From NCBI GenBank assembly GCA_900317945.1, contig ONIT01000006.1:1-47542 (forward strand): DNA of 47,542 nt, read 5' to 3'. A model generated the notes under the pieces. That model was not told the origin of the DNA. It worked only from the letters and a program-made list of their open reading frames with translations, and ran no database searches. The translations under genes were made by a program, and so were the position numbers. The DNA is from an uncultured Pseudomonadota bacterium (GTDB lineage Bacteria > Pseudomonadota > Gammaproteobacteria > Enterobacterales > Succinivibrionaceae). Shown here piece after piece: positions 1 through 9,929 of the stretch (positions within the stretch are counted from its first letter, which is position 1; the number at the start of each line of letters is the position of its first letter).

Positions 1-1
1 G

Positions 2-40
2 TATACGGTTGAAGAAATCTTCCAGGCTACTCCGGCCTGA
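2..40 (+). CDS. possible C-terminal end of an upstream gene (partial)
   Basis: The frame beginning at base 2 is open from the window edge and reads YTVEEIFQATPA before a TGA stop at 38-40. It looks like a normal protein C-terminus and is followed 30 bases later by a strong stem-loop. The fragment is too short to assign a family and could be chance. Confidence 0.25.
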   Translation, partial: YTVEEIFQATPA

Positions 41-69
41 TCACACAAACTCCAGGACATCGATCATGA

Positions 70-91
70 AGCGGGCTTGAAAAAGCCCGCT
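70..91. terminator. stem-loop, candidate terminator of the upstream gene
   Basis: AGCGGGCTT and AAGCCCGCT form a perfect 9-bp stem closed by a GAAA tetraloop. No T-run follows on either strand, so intrinsic termination is uncertain. It could also be a transcript-stabilising 3' structure. Confidence 0.45.
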
Positions 92-180
92 CGATTAGCC
101 ATGCCTATGGAACGGCCGTGAATAGTAACGATTTTCTGCCTAATGGCAAATAAAAAGCGTGATTTTAATTGCCTACAGTC

Positions 181-186
181 TATAAT
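181..186 (+). promoter_or_regulatory. candidate -10 element for the cvfB-like gene
   Basis: A perfect TATAAT lies 62 bases before the start codon at 249, in an AT-rich stretch (120-190) that stands out from the GC-rich coding DNA. No good -35 hexamer is seen 16-18 bases upstream. A small TGCC-TAAT-GGCA inverted repeat lies at about 137-148. Confidence 0.4.
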
Positions 187-248
187 ATCTCCCTGTTTCA
201 GCCAGATCCCGGCATATTTTCCACATTCACGCGCTTCCGGAGGTTTCC

Positions 249-1196
249 ATGGTACCGTTTGGCAGGGTAAGCCCTCTTCAGATTGTATCGGTCGATGAAA
301 AAGGCTGCTTTCTCCGCTATGACGACGAGACCGGCGCCAGCGCCTTCATCCCGCGCTCGCAGATGCCCGAGGGAGCCGGGGTCGGATCGTTCGTCAGCGC
401 GCTGGTGTACCTTGATGACGGCCGCGTAACTCTGACCGCGAAGCGCCCCAGAGTCGAGGCCGGCGGCCTTGCGGCGCTTGAGGTGAAGGGGTCCGGAAGG
501 TTCGGCTACTTCCTCGACAACGGCATCCCGAAGGAGCTTTTCCTGCCTTTCTCGGACAGCGTCTCCGAGCATGAGGCTGGCGATGTCGTGCTTGTCTACT
601 GCCGGCTTGACCACGAGAACCGCATGTGCGCCACCGAGTATTTTGAGAAGTTCTTCAGATCGAAGGCTCCATCGTCCGTCCATGAGGGGGACCGGGTCAG
701 GCTCTTCCCCTACGCGAGGACCAGGCTCGGTGTGAAGTGCGTGGCAGATCTGAAGTTCACCGCGCTCATGCACTCAGGCTCCGTTCCTTCGGGAATCAGG
801 CCGGGAAAGAAGCTCTGGGGAATCATCAGCAGGATAAGGAGCGACGGCCTCGCTGACGTCATCCCGGCAGCAGCCGGCTCTAATCATGATGACGCGGCGC
901 AGCCTCAGGGAGCAGGCGCCGGAGAATCAGCCGCCTCTTCTGAGAGGAAATCCGGAGCCGCACCGCAGGAGGGATCCCGCTATGGCGCCGGCAGCCCTGA
1001 CGCAGCGGCGGTAATGGAGGTGCTCCGCGCCCATGGCGGCAGCATCGGAGTCGGCGACGGCGCCTCGCCCGCGGAGATTGAGAAGACCTACCATATGAGC
1101 AAGGGGCGCTTCAAGAAAGCCGCAGGCGGCCTCCTCAAGGCCGGGCTCATCGAGCTTTCCAAGACCTCAGTCAGTATTGCCGGTGGCGGTGAATGA
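249..1196 (+). CDS. cvfB: CvfB-like S1-domain RNA-binding protein
   Basis: The protein has 315 residues. The N-terminal half looks like tandem S1-like beta-barrel domains (the first about residues 5-65, further ones to about 205). An Ala/Gly/Ser-rich linker follows at about 215-255. The last 60 residues resemble the winged-helix domain that ends CvfB/YitL proteins. The family is known as RNA-binding and, in Staphylococcus, affects virulence factor expression; its exact role in gammaproteobacteria is unclear. The start is supported by a GGAGG-type ribosome site at about 239-244. Its stop overlaps the start of the downstream transporter gene by 4 bases (ATGA), so the two are probably translationally coupled. 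The low-complexity linker is longer than I would expect. The assignment rests on domain order and the winged-helix ending rather than on a catalytic motif. Confidence 0.75.
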   Translation: MVPFGRVSPLQIVSVDEKGCFLRYDDETGASAFIPRSQMPEGAGVGSFVSALVYLDDGRVTLTAKRPRVEAGGLAALEVKGSGRFGYFLDNGIPKELFLPFSDSVSEHEAGDVVLVYCRLDHENRMCATEYFEKFFRSKAPSSVHEGDRVRLFPYARTRLGVKCVADLKFTALMHSGSVPSGIRPGKKLWGIISRIRSDGLADVIPAAAGSNHDDAAQPQGAGAGESAASSERKSGAAPQEGSRYGAGSPDAAAVMEVLRAHGGSIGVGDGASPAEIEKTYHMSKGRFKKAAGGLLKAGLIELSKTSVSIAGGGE

Positions 1197-2353
1197 CGAT
1201 GGGGCTCACTGTTGACCGGTACAGCGTGTCATACTGCCTGCTGGTGCTTCTTGCCGGCATAGCGGTATCCCTGCTTACGCCTGTGCTCTCGCTGTTCCTC
1301 TCGGATGAGCTCGGCGTCTCGTCCTTCAAGGTCGGCGTCTACTTCACCTGCTATGCCTGCGCCGGCATCCTGGTAAGCCAGATCCTGGCGGTTATATCGG
1401 ACAGGACCGGGAACCGCAGGATCATTGTCCTCATTGCGTCCCTGATGGGCTTTCTCGCGATGCTGCTCTACTCTTTTTCGGACAGCTACGAGGTGATAGC
1501 GACGCTTGGCGTCTTCATGCTGAGCTTCATCACCTCGATTACGCCGCAGCTTTTCGCGGCAGGGCGCGAGTTCTGCGCGAGAACCGGCCGGGAGCCTGTC
1601 ATGTTCCTTCAGATCATGAGGATACAGTTCTCCCTCGCCTGGGTTATCGGGCCCCCGCTCGCCTTTGCCTTCATGGGATCCTTCGGCTTCAGGAAGCTCT
1701 TCGTCCTATCAGCGCTCGTGTACTTCATAACGTTTGCGGTTGCTCTTTTCCTGCTGCCGAAGGGCGACTCCCGTGATGCCGGCATAAAAAGTGCTCACAG
1801 GGACAAAGTCTTCGAGAAGAACGTCATACTTCTTTTCATTGCCTGCACGCTGATGTGGACCTCCAATACCATGTACCTCATCGCCATGCCGCAGTACGTT
1901 ACGCACAACCTCAAGTACAGCTCCGGGCTCTCAGGCTACATGATGGGAACGGCCGCGTTCCTCGAGATGCCGGTCATGCTCATTACCGGAAAGCTCGCGA
2001 ACAGGCTGGGGATAAAGACCTTCATGATAGCCTCCGCTGCAGGAGGAGTGTTATTCTATGTCATGATGCTGCTGGTTGTGAGCCCTGAGCTCCTTCTGGC
2101 GGCGCAGCTGTTCAACGCCATATACATCGGCATACTTGCCGGAATCGGGATGGTATATTTCCAGGAGCTCCTCCCGTCCGTTCCTGGAGAGGCGACGACG
2201 CTTTTCTCGAACTCCGGAGCGGTCGGCGGGATGGCAGCCGGCGTCACTGCCGGAGCGATTGCGGCCCTGTACGGCTTTGATTATGTCTTCACTGCTGATC
2301 TGCTGCTTGCAGCGGCAGCCTGCGTGATGCTGTTTTTTGTCAGGAAGGTGTGA
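1193..2353 (+). CDS. SetA-family sugar efflux MFS transporter
   Basis: This is an integral membrane protein of 386 residues with about 12 hydrophobic segments. The loop between segments 2 and 3 carries the MFS-type SDRTGNRR motif. The stretch with MRIQFSLAWVIGPPLAFAF closely matches the signature region of E. coli SetA/SetB, which export sugars and sugar analogues by proton exchange. The substrate cannot be read from sequence. The start overlaps the end of the cvfB-like gene by 4 bases, and an alternative ATG lies two codons on at 1199. sohB starts 3 bases after its stop, so the three genes probably form one operon. Length is close to the E. coli Set proteins (about 390). Confidence 0.85.
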   Translation: MTMGLTVDRYSVSYCLLVLLAGIAVSLLTPVLSLFLSDELGVSSFKVGVYFTCYACAGILVSQILAVISDRTGNRRIIVLIASLMGFLAMLLYSFSDSYEVIATLGVFMLSFITSITPQLFAAGREFCARTGREPVMFLQIMRIQFSLAWVIGPPLAFAFMGSFGFRKLFVLSALVYFITFAVALFLLPKGDSRDAGIKSAHRDKVFEKNVILLFIACTLMWTSNTMYLIAMPQYVTHNLKYSSGLSGYMMGTAAFLEMPVMLITGKLANRLGIKTFMIASAAGGVLFYVMMLLVVSPELLLAAQLFNAIYIGILAGIGMVYFQELLPSVPGEATTLFSNSGAVGGMAAGVTAGAIAALYGFDYVFTADLLLAAAACVMLFFVRKV

Positions 2354-2356
2354 TTC

Positions 2357-3742
2357 ATGAAAGAAATGCTGATTGACTATGCAGGCTTTCTGCTTGAGAC
2401 GGTGACTGTGCTTGTTGCGTTTATCATTGCGGTCATCTTCGTTGCCGCGAAGAGCGTCTCGTCCGTAGGGAGCCATGCCGACAGCGAGAGCGACGGCGAC
2501 GGTGACAAGTCCAGCCGCGTTGTCATCAGGAACGAGAGCGCGAAATACCAGGAGGAGGTCGACAGGCTGAGGCTTGATCTGCTCGATGACGATTCCAGGA
2601 AATGCGTCGACGAGTTCATGAAGAAAAAGGAGAAGTCCTCCGGCAGTAAAAAGAGCGATGAGGCCAAAAAGCTTGACGAGGCGCTCAAGGCTCTCGCCGG
2701 CGACGATGAGAAGGACGGCAAGGCTGGCAAAAAAGAAAAGGCAGGAAAGTCAGAAAAGTCAGAAAAATCTGAAAAGAAAGAGAAGTCAGAAAAGGCTGAC
2801 AGGATGGTGAGCGCGGAGAGCGCTGCCGACGCCGCTGATGCTGACAGGCCGCAGCCTGAGGCGGGGGCGAAATCCACCGAGGCAGCGCAGAAGGACGATG
2901 CCGGGAAGTCCGGGAAGGGTGATTCCGAATGGGACGGCAGCACGGAGGGGATAAAGGATATCCTTGACTCCGCCGCCAAAAAGCCCAGGCTCTTCATCAT
3001 TGATTTCAACGGGGACGTCATGGCCTCCGACGTACGCGATCTGAGGCGCCTCGTCTCGTCCGTTCTGGCTGTTGGCAGGAAGGGCGACGAGGTGGTGCTC
3101 CGCCTTGAGTCCCCCGGCGGCTCAGTTCCCCATTACGGGCTTGCCGCATCGGAGCTCATGCGCATCAGGCGCTCCGGCATGAGGCTTACGGTCTGCGTTG
3201 ACCGCGTGGCCGCAAGCGGCGGCTACATGATGGCCTGCACCTCGGACCACATTGTCGCGGCTCCCTTCGCCATCGTGGGATCAATCGGCGTCGTCGCCGA
3301 GTTCCCGAATTTCCACCGCCTGCTGCAGAAGCTCTGCGTTGACTACGAGCAGGAGACTGCGGGAGAGTACAAGAGGACTCTTACCCAGTTCGGCGACAAT
3401 TCAGATCCGGAGGCCAGGAAGAAGTTTGAGGAGCAGCTCGCAGACGTTCACAGGTACTTCAAGAAGTTCGTCAAGGAAAACCGTCCGGCAATCGACATTG
3501 ACAAGGTCGCGACCGGCGAGTTCTGGTTCGGCGAGGAGGCCCTTCAGCGGCATCTCATCGATGAGATCATGACCTCTGACGACTACGTGATAAGCAGGAT
3601 AAGGACCCACAGCGTCTGGCGCATATTCGTCAGGAGGAAGAAGAAGCTGGGCGGCATCCTGGACAGCCTCCCCTTCGGCAGATCCGCGCGCCTCCTCAGG
3701 GGAGCGCTCAGGCACCTGCCGTTTTCGAGGCTCCGTGCCTGA
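2357..3742 (+). CDS. sohB: SohB, inner-membrane S49 family serine peptidase
   Basis: The 461-residue protein begins with a hydrophobic segment (about 8-32) typical of the SohB N-terminal domain and ends with a peptidase S49 domain (about 210-430). The likely catalytic pair is Ser287 in AASGGYMM and Lys339 in GEYKRTL, spaced as in signal peptide peptidase A relatives. E. coli SohB has 349 residues. The extra length is a Lys/Glu/Ser-rich, probably disordered insert at about 85-200 with repeats of the type KSEK. A good AGGAAGG ribosome site precedes the ATG. topA follows after 132 bases with its own promoter. sohB also lies near topA in E. coli, which supports the call. The natural substrates of SohB are not well defined. 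Confidence 0.93.
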   Translation: MKEMLIDYAGFLLETVTVLVAFIIAVIFVAAKSVSSVGSHADSESDGDGDKSSRVVIRNESAKYQEEVDRLRLDLLDDDSRKCVDEFMKKKEKSSGSKKSDEAKKLDEALKALAGDDEKDGKAGKKEKAGKSEKSEKSEKKEKSEKADRMVSAESAADAADADRPQPEAGAKSTEAAQKDDAGKSGKGDSEWDGSTEGIKDILDSAAKKPRLFIIDFNGDVMASDVRDLRRLVSSVLAVGRKGDEVVLRLESPGGSVPHYGLAASELMRIRRSGMRLTVCVDRVAASGGYMMACTSDHIVAAPFAIVGSIGVVAEFPNFHRLLQKLCVDYEQETAGEYKRTLTQFGDNSDPEARKKFEEQLADVHRYFKKFVKENRPAIDIDKVATGEFWFGEEALQRHLIDEIMTSDDYVISRIRTHSVWRIFVRRKKKLGGILDSLPFGRSARLLRGALRHLPFSRLRA

Positions 3743-3762
3743 GGGCTTTTCCCTGATGGGTA

Positions 3763-3792
3763 TTGATTTTTAAAAAAACAGAGTTCTATTAT
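3763..3792 (+). promoter_or_regulatory. candidate sigma-70 promoter of topA
   Basis: TTGATT (3763-3768) and TATTAT (3787-3792) are separated by 18 bases in a strongly AT-rich spacer containing a run of seven A. This is the only AT-rich island between sohB and topA. Confidence 0.45.
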
Positions 3793-3874
3793 ATATGCGC
3801 GGCGGCATTGTGCGATGCCGGAAGAACAACAGAAATAAAGGATAAGGGCGCAAGAAGCCCCGGGAGTACGCATT

Positions 3875-6661
3875 ATGAGCAGATCGCTCGTTATCGTCGA
3901 GTCGCCTTCCAAGGCCAAGACCATCAACCGCTATCTCGGAAGCGAGTATGAGGTGATGGCCAGCGTCGGGCATATCCGCGATCTTCCCCAGGCCGGCTCG
4001 TCGGAGAGGGAAAAGGCCAAGCGCATGACTCCCGCTGAGCTCAAGAAGCTCTCACCGGAGGAGAAGGCCCGGCTCAGGGAGGAGAGGGAGCACGGCAACC
4101 TCGTGCGCCGCATGGGCATAGATCCTGACAACGGCTGGAAGGCCGACTACCGGATCCTCCCCGGCAAGGATAAGGTTGTAAGGGAGCTCAAGGCGGCTGC
4201 CGCAAAAAGCGATGCCGTCTACCTCGCAACCGATCTGGATCGCGAGGGAGAGGCCATCGCCTGGCACCTTCGCGAGGTCCTGGGAGGAGATCCGTCACGC
4301 TACAGACGCGTGGTGTTCAACGAGATAACCCAGAGCGCCATAAACCGCGCCTTCGCGGAGCCCGGGGAGCTTGACATGAACAAGGTCAATGCCCAGCAGT
4401 CAAGGCGCTTCCTCGACCGCGTCGTCGGCTACATGGTCTCCCCGCTCCTCTGGAAGAAGGTGGGACGCGGTCTCTCCGCAGGGCGAGTCCAGTCAGTGGC
4501 TGTCGAGCTCATCGTCGAGCGCGAGCGTGAGATCGGGGCGTTCGTTCCCGAGGAGTACTGGGAGATCACCGCAAACGGCAATGCCGGAGAGGGCAGCGTG
4601 CCCCTGAAGCTTGCCATGAAGGACGGGAAGACCGTAAAGCTCGGCAGCAGGGCAGAGGCAGAGTCCGCGGCGAAGGAGCTCGGGGAGCTTCCCTTCACTG
4701 TGAGCTCCTTTGTTAAAACCGAGAACAAGCTCCATACCCTACCGCCCTTTACCACCTCGACGCTGCAGCAGACCGCCAGCGCCCGCCTGGGCTTCAGCGT
4801 CAAGAAGACGATGTCAGTCGCGCAGAAGCTCTATGAGCACGGCTACATCACCTACATGCGAACCGACTCGGTGAACCTCTCGAAGGAGGCCGTCGCCGCG
4901 GTCCGCGACCTGATAAAGTCAGACTACGGCGAGAAGTACTGCCCGGAGAAGCCCCGCTACTACGCCTCTGGCGAGAATGCCCAGGAGGCGCATGAGGCGA
5001 TAAGGCCGTCGCATGTCGATGTCAGGCCCGCAGATTTTGCCAAGCGCGCCATGGATCGGGACGATGTCAGGCTCTACGAGCTCATCTGGGACAGGTTCGT
5101 CGCCTGCCAGATGTCGGACGGCCTTGTCGACGTAACCAAAGTTAAGGTCCAGGCCGGAGCCTATGAGCTCAGGGGGCAGGGCAAGGTAATCCGCTTTGAC
5201 GGCTTCTCGAAGGTGTTCAGGCCGGTGATGATGAAGAACGAGTACATCACCATCCCGGAGCTCCATGAGGGCGACACGCTCACTGCGTCTGACATTGATC
5301 CCAGTCAGCACTTCACCAACCCGCCTGCGAGATATACCGAAGGCACCCTCGTTAAGGAGCTTGAGAAGCGCGGCATCGGCCGCCCGTCGACCTATGCCTC
5401 GATCATCTCCACCATACAGAACAGGGGATATGTCAAGGTCGAGAACCGGAGGTTCTTCGCCGAGAAGATGGGCGAGATAGTGACCGACCGCCTCTCCGAG
5501 AGCTTCAGCAAGCTCATGAGCTATGACTTCACGGCGGAGATGGAGACCTCCCTTGACAAGATCGCCGAGGGGCTGCTTGACTGGAAGAAGAGCCTCGATG
5601 ACTTTTACGGCGAGTTCACCGGATTCCTCAGGAAGGCTGAGCTTCCGCCTGAGGAGGGCGGCATGAAGACCAACCCCAGCGTGCCGGTGGAGTCGATCCG
5701 CTGCGAGAAGTGCGGCCGCCCGATGGCCATCCGCACTGCGGCAACCGGAGTGTTCCTCGGTTGCTCTGGCTATAACGATCCAGATCCGAAGAACCGCTGC
5801 CGCATGACCATTGACCTGGTCCCGGTCGAGTCATCCGCAGCCTCGAAGGACGAGAACTATGAGACAGACGTCCTCCGCGAGAAGAAGCGCTGCCCGAAGT
5901 GCGGCACGGCAATGGACGCCTACTACATTGACTCCAAGACCAAAATCTACATCTGCGGCAACAACCCTGACTGCGACGGCACGGTAATCGAGCACGGCGA
6001 GTTCAAGGTCCCGGGCGGCGCAAGGGACTTCACCATTCCCTGCGACCGCTGCGGCAAGCCGATGGTTATGCTGAAGGGACCTTTCGGCCCCTTCATGAAG
6101 TGCGAGGCCTGCGGCAACATCAGGAAGTTCCTGAAGAGCGGCGAGGTTGCGCCTCCGCATGAGGATCCGGTTGACCTTCCCGAGCTTAAGTGCTCGAAGT
6201 CAGACGCGCATTTCGTGCTCCGCGACGGCGCCGCAGGAATATTCCTTGCGGCAAGCACCTTCCCGAAGTCCCGTGAGACAAGGCCGCCGAAGGTGAGCGA
6301 GCTCAGGCGCTTCCGTGACCGCATTTCGGAGAAGTTCTACTACCTGGCTGACGCTCCCGAGAAGGATCCTGAGGGCAACGAGACTGTCGTCAGGTTCAGG
6401 AGGAAGGACAAGAGCCAGTATGTCGCCTCCGAGAAGGACGGCAAGGCGACCGGCTGGATTGCCGAGTACCTGGACGGCGCCTGGACTCCAAGGATTGACG
6501 AGACGCTGAAGAAGGCCGCGTCAAGGACCGTGAGGAAGGGCTCTGCGAGGAAGGCATCAGCCTCCGCAAAGAAGGCCTCCGCGGCAGCGGGAAAGCGCGC
6601 AGCGGCAAAAAAGTCTGAAAAGGCTGAAAAGGCTGAAAAGCCTGAAAAGACGGAGGAGTGA
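3875..6661 (+). CDS. topA: DNA topoisomerase I (TopA, omega protein)
   Basis: This type IA topoisomerase relaxes negative supercoils. It has 928 residues (E. coli 865). It opens with the Toprim fold, [12 protein letters not shown] at residues 5-16 and the acidic DLDREGEA motif at about 117-124. The active-site tyrosine is Tyr327 in ITYMRTDS. Three C-terminal four-cysteine zinc ribbons follow, beginning at about residues 610, 675 and 724. A further topoisomerase I C-terminal region comes next, then a basic tail rich in Lys, Ala and Ser that ends in four EKAEK-like repeats. mepA begins at the stop codon, giving tight coupling. All key residues expected of a working enzyme are present. Confidence 0.98.
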   Translation: MSRSLVIVESPSKAKTINRYLGSEYEVMASVGHIRDLPQAGSSEREKAKRMTPAELKKLSPEEKARLREEREHGNLVRRMGIDPDNGWKADYRILPGKDKVVRELKAAAAKSDAVYLATDLDREGEAIAWHLREVLGGDPSRYRRVVFNEITQSAINRAFAEPGELDMNKVNAQQSRRFLDRVVGYMVSPLLWKKVGRGLSAGRVQSVAVELIVEREREIGAFVPEEYWEITANGNAGEGSVPLKLAMKDGKTVKLGSRAEAESAAKELGELPFTVSSFVKTENKLHTLPPFTTSTLQQTASARLGFSVKKTMSVAQKLYEHGYITYMRTDSVNLSKEAVAAVRDLIKSDYGEKYCPEKPRYYASGENAQEAHEAIRPSHVDVRPADFAKRAMDRDDVRLYELIWDRFVACQMSDGLVDVTKVKVQAGAYELRGQGKVIRFDGFSKVFRPVMMKNEYITIPELHEGDTLTASDIDPSQHFTNPPARYTEGTLVKELEKRGIGRPSTYASIISTIQNRGYVKVENRRFFAEKMGEIVTDRLSESFSKLMSYDFTAEMETSLDKIAEGLLDWKKSLDDFYGEFTGFLRKAELPPEEGGMKTNPSVPVESIRCEKCGRPMAIRTAATGVFLGCSGYNDPDPKNRCRMTIDLVPVESSAASKDENYETDVLREKKRCPKCGTAMDAYYIDSKTKIYICGNNPDCDGTVIEHGEFKVPGGARDFTIPCDRCGKPMVMLKGPFGPFMKCEACGNIRKFLKSGEVAPPHEDPVDLPELKCSKSDAHFVLRDGAAGIFLAASTFPKSRETRPPKVSELRRFRDRISEKFYYLADAPEKDPEGNETVVRFRRKDKSQYVASEKDGKATGWIAEYLDGAWTPRIDETLKKAASRTVRKGSARKASASAKKASAAAGKRAAAKKSEKAEKAEKPEKTEE

Positions 6662-6663
6662 GA

Positions 6664-7452
6664 ATGATTTCAGTGAGAAAAACGCTCCTCATCGCAGCGG
6701 CGGCAGCGCTGCTTGCCCCCTCTGCCTTCTCCGAGGTGGTGGGCTCCTACAGCAACGGCTGCATCATTGATCCGGATGTTCTTCCGCTCGAGGGCCGCAA
6801 CTACCAGGTCACGAGGCCTCAGATTGACCGCAACTACGGCGATCCGACGCTTATACGCTTCATCGAGACGCTCTCCCGTGAGGCAGAGAGGAAGGGCATC
6901 GGCTCGGTGCAGGTTGGAGATCTCTCCGCAAGCCACGGCGGCCCAATGAGAAGCGGCCATGCGAGCCATCAGACCGGGCTTGACGTCGATCTCTCCCTGA
7001 AGTTCGGCCGCCTGCCGAAGAAAAGCCTGGGCACCACCTCATTCCTTGACGTGGTCTCGAAGGATGGGAAGAGCGTCAATTCCAACTTCACCTGGAAGCA
7101 GCTTGAGTTCATCCGCCTCGCCGCAAGCCACGATGAGGTAGAGCGCATCTTCGTGAGCCCTGTCATCAAGAAGTCCATATGCGACTATACCGGGCAGAAT
7201 GAGGACCGCTCCTTCCTCTCCAAGATCAGGCCCTGGTTCGGCCACCGCGGGCATATCCATGTGCGCCTGCGCTGCCCGGAGTCATCTCCCTACTGCGAGA
7301 AGCAGAAGGCAGTTCCCGAGGGGGACGGCTGCGGGGAGGAGCTGATGAGCTGGTTCGAGCCACCGAAGAAGACCGACCGGCCGGCAAAGCCCCAGAAGAA
7401 GCCGGAGAAGCCTCTCCTGCCGAAGCGCTGCCAGACTTTCTTCGTCAGGTAA
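6664..7452 (+). CDS. mepA: penicillin-insensitive murein endopeptidase MepA
   Basis: This secreted LAS-type zinc peptidase (family M74) cleaves D-Ala-meso-DAP crosslinks in peptidoglycan. The 262-residue protein starts with a signal peptide (a basic MISVRK stretch, then an Ala/Leu core, cut near residue 20). Zinc ligands fit His102 and Asp109 in HQTGLDVD and the late His in GHRGHIHVRL. A charged, Pro/Lys-rich tail ends the protein. The ATG at 6664 is preferred to the GTG at 6658, because GGAGG at about 6652-6656 is correctly spaced only from the ATG. It begins 2 bases after the topA stop, so it is probably co-transcribed with topA. Confidence 0.93.
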   Translation: MISVRKTLLIAAAAALLAPSAFSEVVGSYSNGCIIDPDVLPLEGRNYQVTRPQIDRNYGDPTLIRFIETLSREAERKGIGSVQVGDLSASHGGPMRSGHASHQTGLDVDLSLKFGRLPKKSLGTTSFLDVVSKDGKSVNSNFTWKQLEFIRLAASHDEVERIFVSPVIKKSICDYTGQNEDRSFLSKIRPWFGHRGHIHVRLRCPESSPYCEKQKAVPEGDGCGEELMSWFEPPKKTDRPAKPQKKPEKPLLPKRCQTFFVR

Positions 7453-7456
7453 AGTC

Positions 7457-7526
7457 TCACGGGGCCACCAGCCTGATACTACCCGTGACATATTGAGCCG
7501 CCTCACATTTTCTTTGCTAGCGGCTC
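7457..7526. other. two imperfectly spaced inverted repeats after mepA
   Basis: TCACGGG/CCCGTGA (7457-7463 with 7482-7488) and GAGCCGC/GCGGCTC (7495-7501 with 7520-7526) both have 7-bp stems with 18-base loops. A T-rich stretch lies inside the second loop. They may end transcription from mepA, but neither is a classic intrinsic terminator. Confidence 0.3.
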
Positions 7527-7547
7527 CTCATTATTGGCTCATAATCA

Positions 7548-7576
7548 TTCACACATCACATATCTGCCTGTATTAT
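7548..7576 (+). promoter_or_regulatory. candidate sigma-70 promoter of glgX
   Basis: TTCACA (7548-7553) and TATTAT (7571-7576) have an ideal 17-base spacer. The -10 overlaps the upstream in-frame ATG at 7575, which argues that translation starts at the next ATG, 7605. Confidence 0.55.
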
Positions 7577-7604
7577 GCAGAGGGGTATTGCGAGCGGCGG
7601 CAAA

Positions 7605-9704
7605 ATGGAAACTAGAAGGTATCTGACATCAAGAGGCTACTGCAGAAAGCTCGGAGCTCAGCTGAGCAGCGACGGCTCCGGCACCAATTTTGCCGTATGG
7701 TGCCCGAACGGCACGCAGCTTGAGCTGGTGCTGTTCAGATCAGTTGACGATCTGCGGCCTTATGTCATCACGCTCGATCCCTACGAGAACCATACAGGCT
7801 ATTACTGGCATGTTTTCGTCAAAGGAGTGCATGAGGGGCAGCTTTACGGCTGGAGGGTAATAAAGATCAAGCGCCGCGATCCGAAGAATATCTGGAATCC
7901 GGCCAAGGTCCTCCTCGATCCCTATTCCTACCGGGTGGTTTTCCCGGAGAGCTACTCCAGGAAGAACATGTGCGTGTCAGGCAGCAACATCCACTGCTGC
8001 CCGAAGAGCGTTGTCGTCAACTATGAGGACTTCGACTGGCAGGATGACCGCCCGCTCAATGTGCCGCTCTCGCGAACAGTCATTTACGAGATGCATGTAA
8101 AGGGCTTCACGGCTGACTACTCGTGCCGCGACGTCCCCCGCGAGAGGCGCGGCACCTACCTCGGCCTCATTGACAAGATCCCCTATCTCAAGAGCCTCGG
8201 CATAACTGCTGTCGAGCTCCTGCCTGTGTTCCAGTTTGACCAGGACCTGGGCTTCGGCAGCCGCACCAACTACTGGGGCTATGATCCGATAGCGTTCTTT
8301 GCCCCGCATGAGGGCTACTCTTCTGACAAGAGCATACGCGGGCCCCTTAATGAGTTCCGCACCATGGTCAGGGAGCTGCATAAGGCCGGCATCGAGATCT
8401 ACCTCGACGTGGTCTACAACCATACCGCAGAGGGCGGCGAGGGCGGCCCCATAATGTGCTTCAAGGGCTTTGACGCCGGCGGGTATTACCTCATGGACAG
8501 CTGCGGGCACTACATGAACTTCTCCGGCTGCGGCAACACCGTGAACGGCAGCAACCCCATGACCAGAAGGCTCATCATCGACAGCCTCATCTTCTGGTCA
8601 GAGGTCATGCATGTTGACGGGTTCCGCTTCGATCTGTGCTCGATACTCTCGAGGAACGAGCACGGCGAGCCGGTGAACAACCCTCCCACGCTTCTTCAGA
8701 TCGACACTGACTACCGCCTCGCGGACATCAAGATCATCGCCGAGGCCTGGGACGCAGGCGGGCTATACCAGGTGGGAAGGATCCCGGGGCAGCGCTGGCG
8801 GGAGTGGAACGGCCAGTTCAGGGATGTGGTAAGACGCTTCGTGAAGGGCGATCAGGGCCAGGTTGCCGACTTCGTGAGGCGCTTCACCGGCAGTCCCGAC
8901 ATCTACAACCCGCAGCTGATGGATCCGCAGAAGAGCGTGAACTTCATCACCTGCCACGACGGCTTCACGCTCTGGGACCTGGTCTCCTACAACAGCAAGC
9001 ACAATGATCTGAACGGCGAGAACAACCGCGACGGCTCCAATGACAACTTCAGCTGGAACCACGGAACCGAGGGACCTACCGACAAGGACGACATCAACCG
9101 ACTGCGCCTCCGTCAGGTGAAGAACTTCATGCTGGTGAACCTTTTCGCGGTCGGCACGCCGATGATCATGATGGGCGACGAGTTCCTCCGATCGCAGTTC
9201 GGAAACAACAACGCCTACTGCCAGGACAACACCATCAGCTACTTCTCCTGGAAGAGCACGCCATACCGTGAGGAGATGCTGCGCTTCACGAGGGAGCTGC
9301 TTCACTTCAGGTCCGAGTATTTCCACAGGAACAACTTTGACGGCGACTTCCGGACGCTTGAGGAGTTCCTGAACTCGGCCTCCTTCACCTGGCACGGCGT
9401 GAGGTGCTATGACCCTGACATGTCGCCGGTCTCGCACTCGATCGGCCTCGAGTTCAGGAGCGTGAGCACCGACGCGAGCTTCTACATGTTCTTCAACTTC
9501 TTCTGGGAGAAGCTGCAGGTCGAGCTGCCGAGGAACAGGGACAGCAACCTCGCGAAGTGGTACCTCCTTGCGGACACCAGCAGGGAAATGCCCTATGACA
9601 TCGTGCCGAATCCTGAACTCTGGGAGGAGGAGGACGACATGTTCATCATGAAGCCCAGGAGCTGCGTGGTCATGGTCTCGAAGAGGCTGCCCAAGGTCTT
9701 GTAG
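7605..9704 (+). CDS. glgX: glycogen debranching enzyme GlgX (GH13, isoamylase type)
   Basis: The enzyme hydrolyses alpha-1,6 branches of glycogen limit dextrins in the cytoplasm, releasing linear malto-oligosaccharides for phosphorylase. The 699-residue protein has an N-terminal CBM48-type domain (about 10-130), a GH13 barrel with DVVYNHTAEG, and a C-terminal beta domain. Predicted catalytic residues are Asp343 (GFRFDL), Glu380 (IAEAWD) and Asp452 (TCHDGF). The start at 7605 is chosen because the upstream ATG at 7575 lies inside the apparent promoter, although its ribosome site is weak. No glgBCA genes are in the window, but malS and glgP lie within 8 kb. A strong intrinsic terminator follows at once. 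Confidence 0.93.
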   Translation: METRRYLTSRGYCRKLGAQLSSDGSGTNFAVWCPNGTQLELVLFRSVDDLRPYVITLDPYENHTGYYWHVFVKGVHEGQLYGWRVIKIKRRDPKNIWNPAKVLLDPYSYRVVFPESYSRKNMCVSGSNIHCCPKSVVVNYEDFDWQDDRPLNVPLSRTVIYEMHVKGFTADYSCRDVPRERRGTYLGLIDKIPYLKSLGITAVELLPVFQFDQDLGFGSRTNYWGYDPIAFFAPHEGYSSDKSIRGPLNEFRTMVRELHKAGIEIYLDVVYNHTAEGGEGGPIMCFKGFDAGGYYLMDSCGHYMNFSGCGNTVNGSNPMTRRLIIDSLIFWSEVMHVDGFRFDLCSILSRNEHGEPVNNPPTLLQIDTDYRLADIKIIAEAWDAGGLYQVGRIPGQRWREWNGQFRDVVRRFVKGDQGQVADFVRRFTGSPDIYNPQLMDPQKSVNFITCHDGFTLWDLVSYNSKHNDLNGENNRDGSNDNFSWNHGTEGPTDKDDINRLRLRQVKNFMLVNLFAVGTPMIMMGDEFLRSQFGNNNAYCQDNTISYFSWKSTPYREEMLRFTRELLHFRSEYFHRNNFDGDFRTLEEFLNSASFTWHGVRCYDPDMSPVSHSIGLEFRSVSTDASFYMFFNFFWEKLQVELPRNRDSNLAKWYLLADTSREMPYDIVPNPELWEEEDDMFIMKPRSCVVMVSKRLPKVL

Positions 9705-9723
9705 GGCATAGCTGACAGAGAGG

Positions 9724-9743
9724 GGCGCCGTGAGGCGCCTTTT
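9724..9743 (+). terminator. intrinsic terminator of glgX
   Basis: GGCGCC-GTGA-GGCGCC hairpin followed by TTTTCATTTT, 19 bases after the glgX stop. Confidence 0.85.
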
Positions 9744-9929
9744 CATTTTCTGCCATGGAAATTCCGGGAATGCGTCTGAACGGGCAGTGTCTGTTTCTGC
9801 CAGTGCTCCCTTAGGGGGAGACGGGCGCGCACTCCCGGGAGTGACAGGAAAAGCCGGAAAAGCCTGTGCAGCAGGTAAAAAGGAACAGGAGAACTTAACA
9901 GGAAAGAACTCAAAAGGGAAAAAGAGGTA

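Noticed and set aside
2377..3021. Ser/Phe-rich 214-codon minus-strand frame
   Set aside because: It is the complement of the Lys/Glu/Ser-rich insert of SohB.
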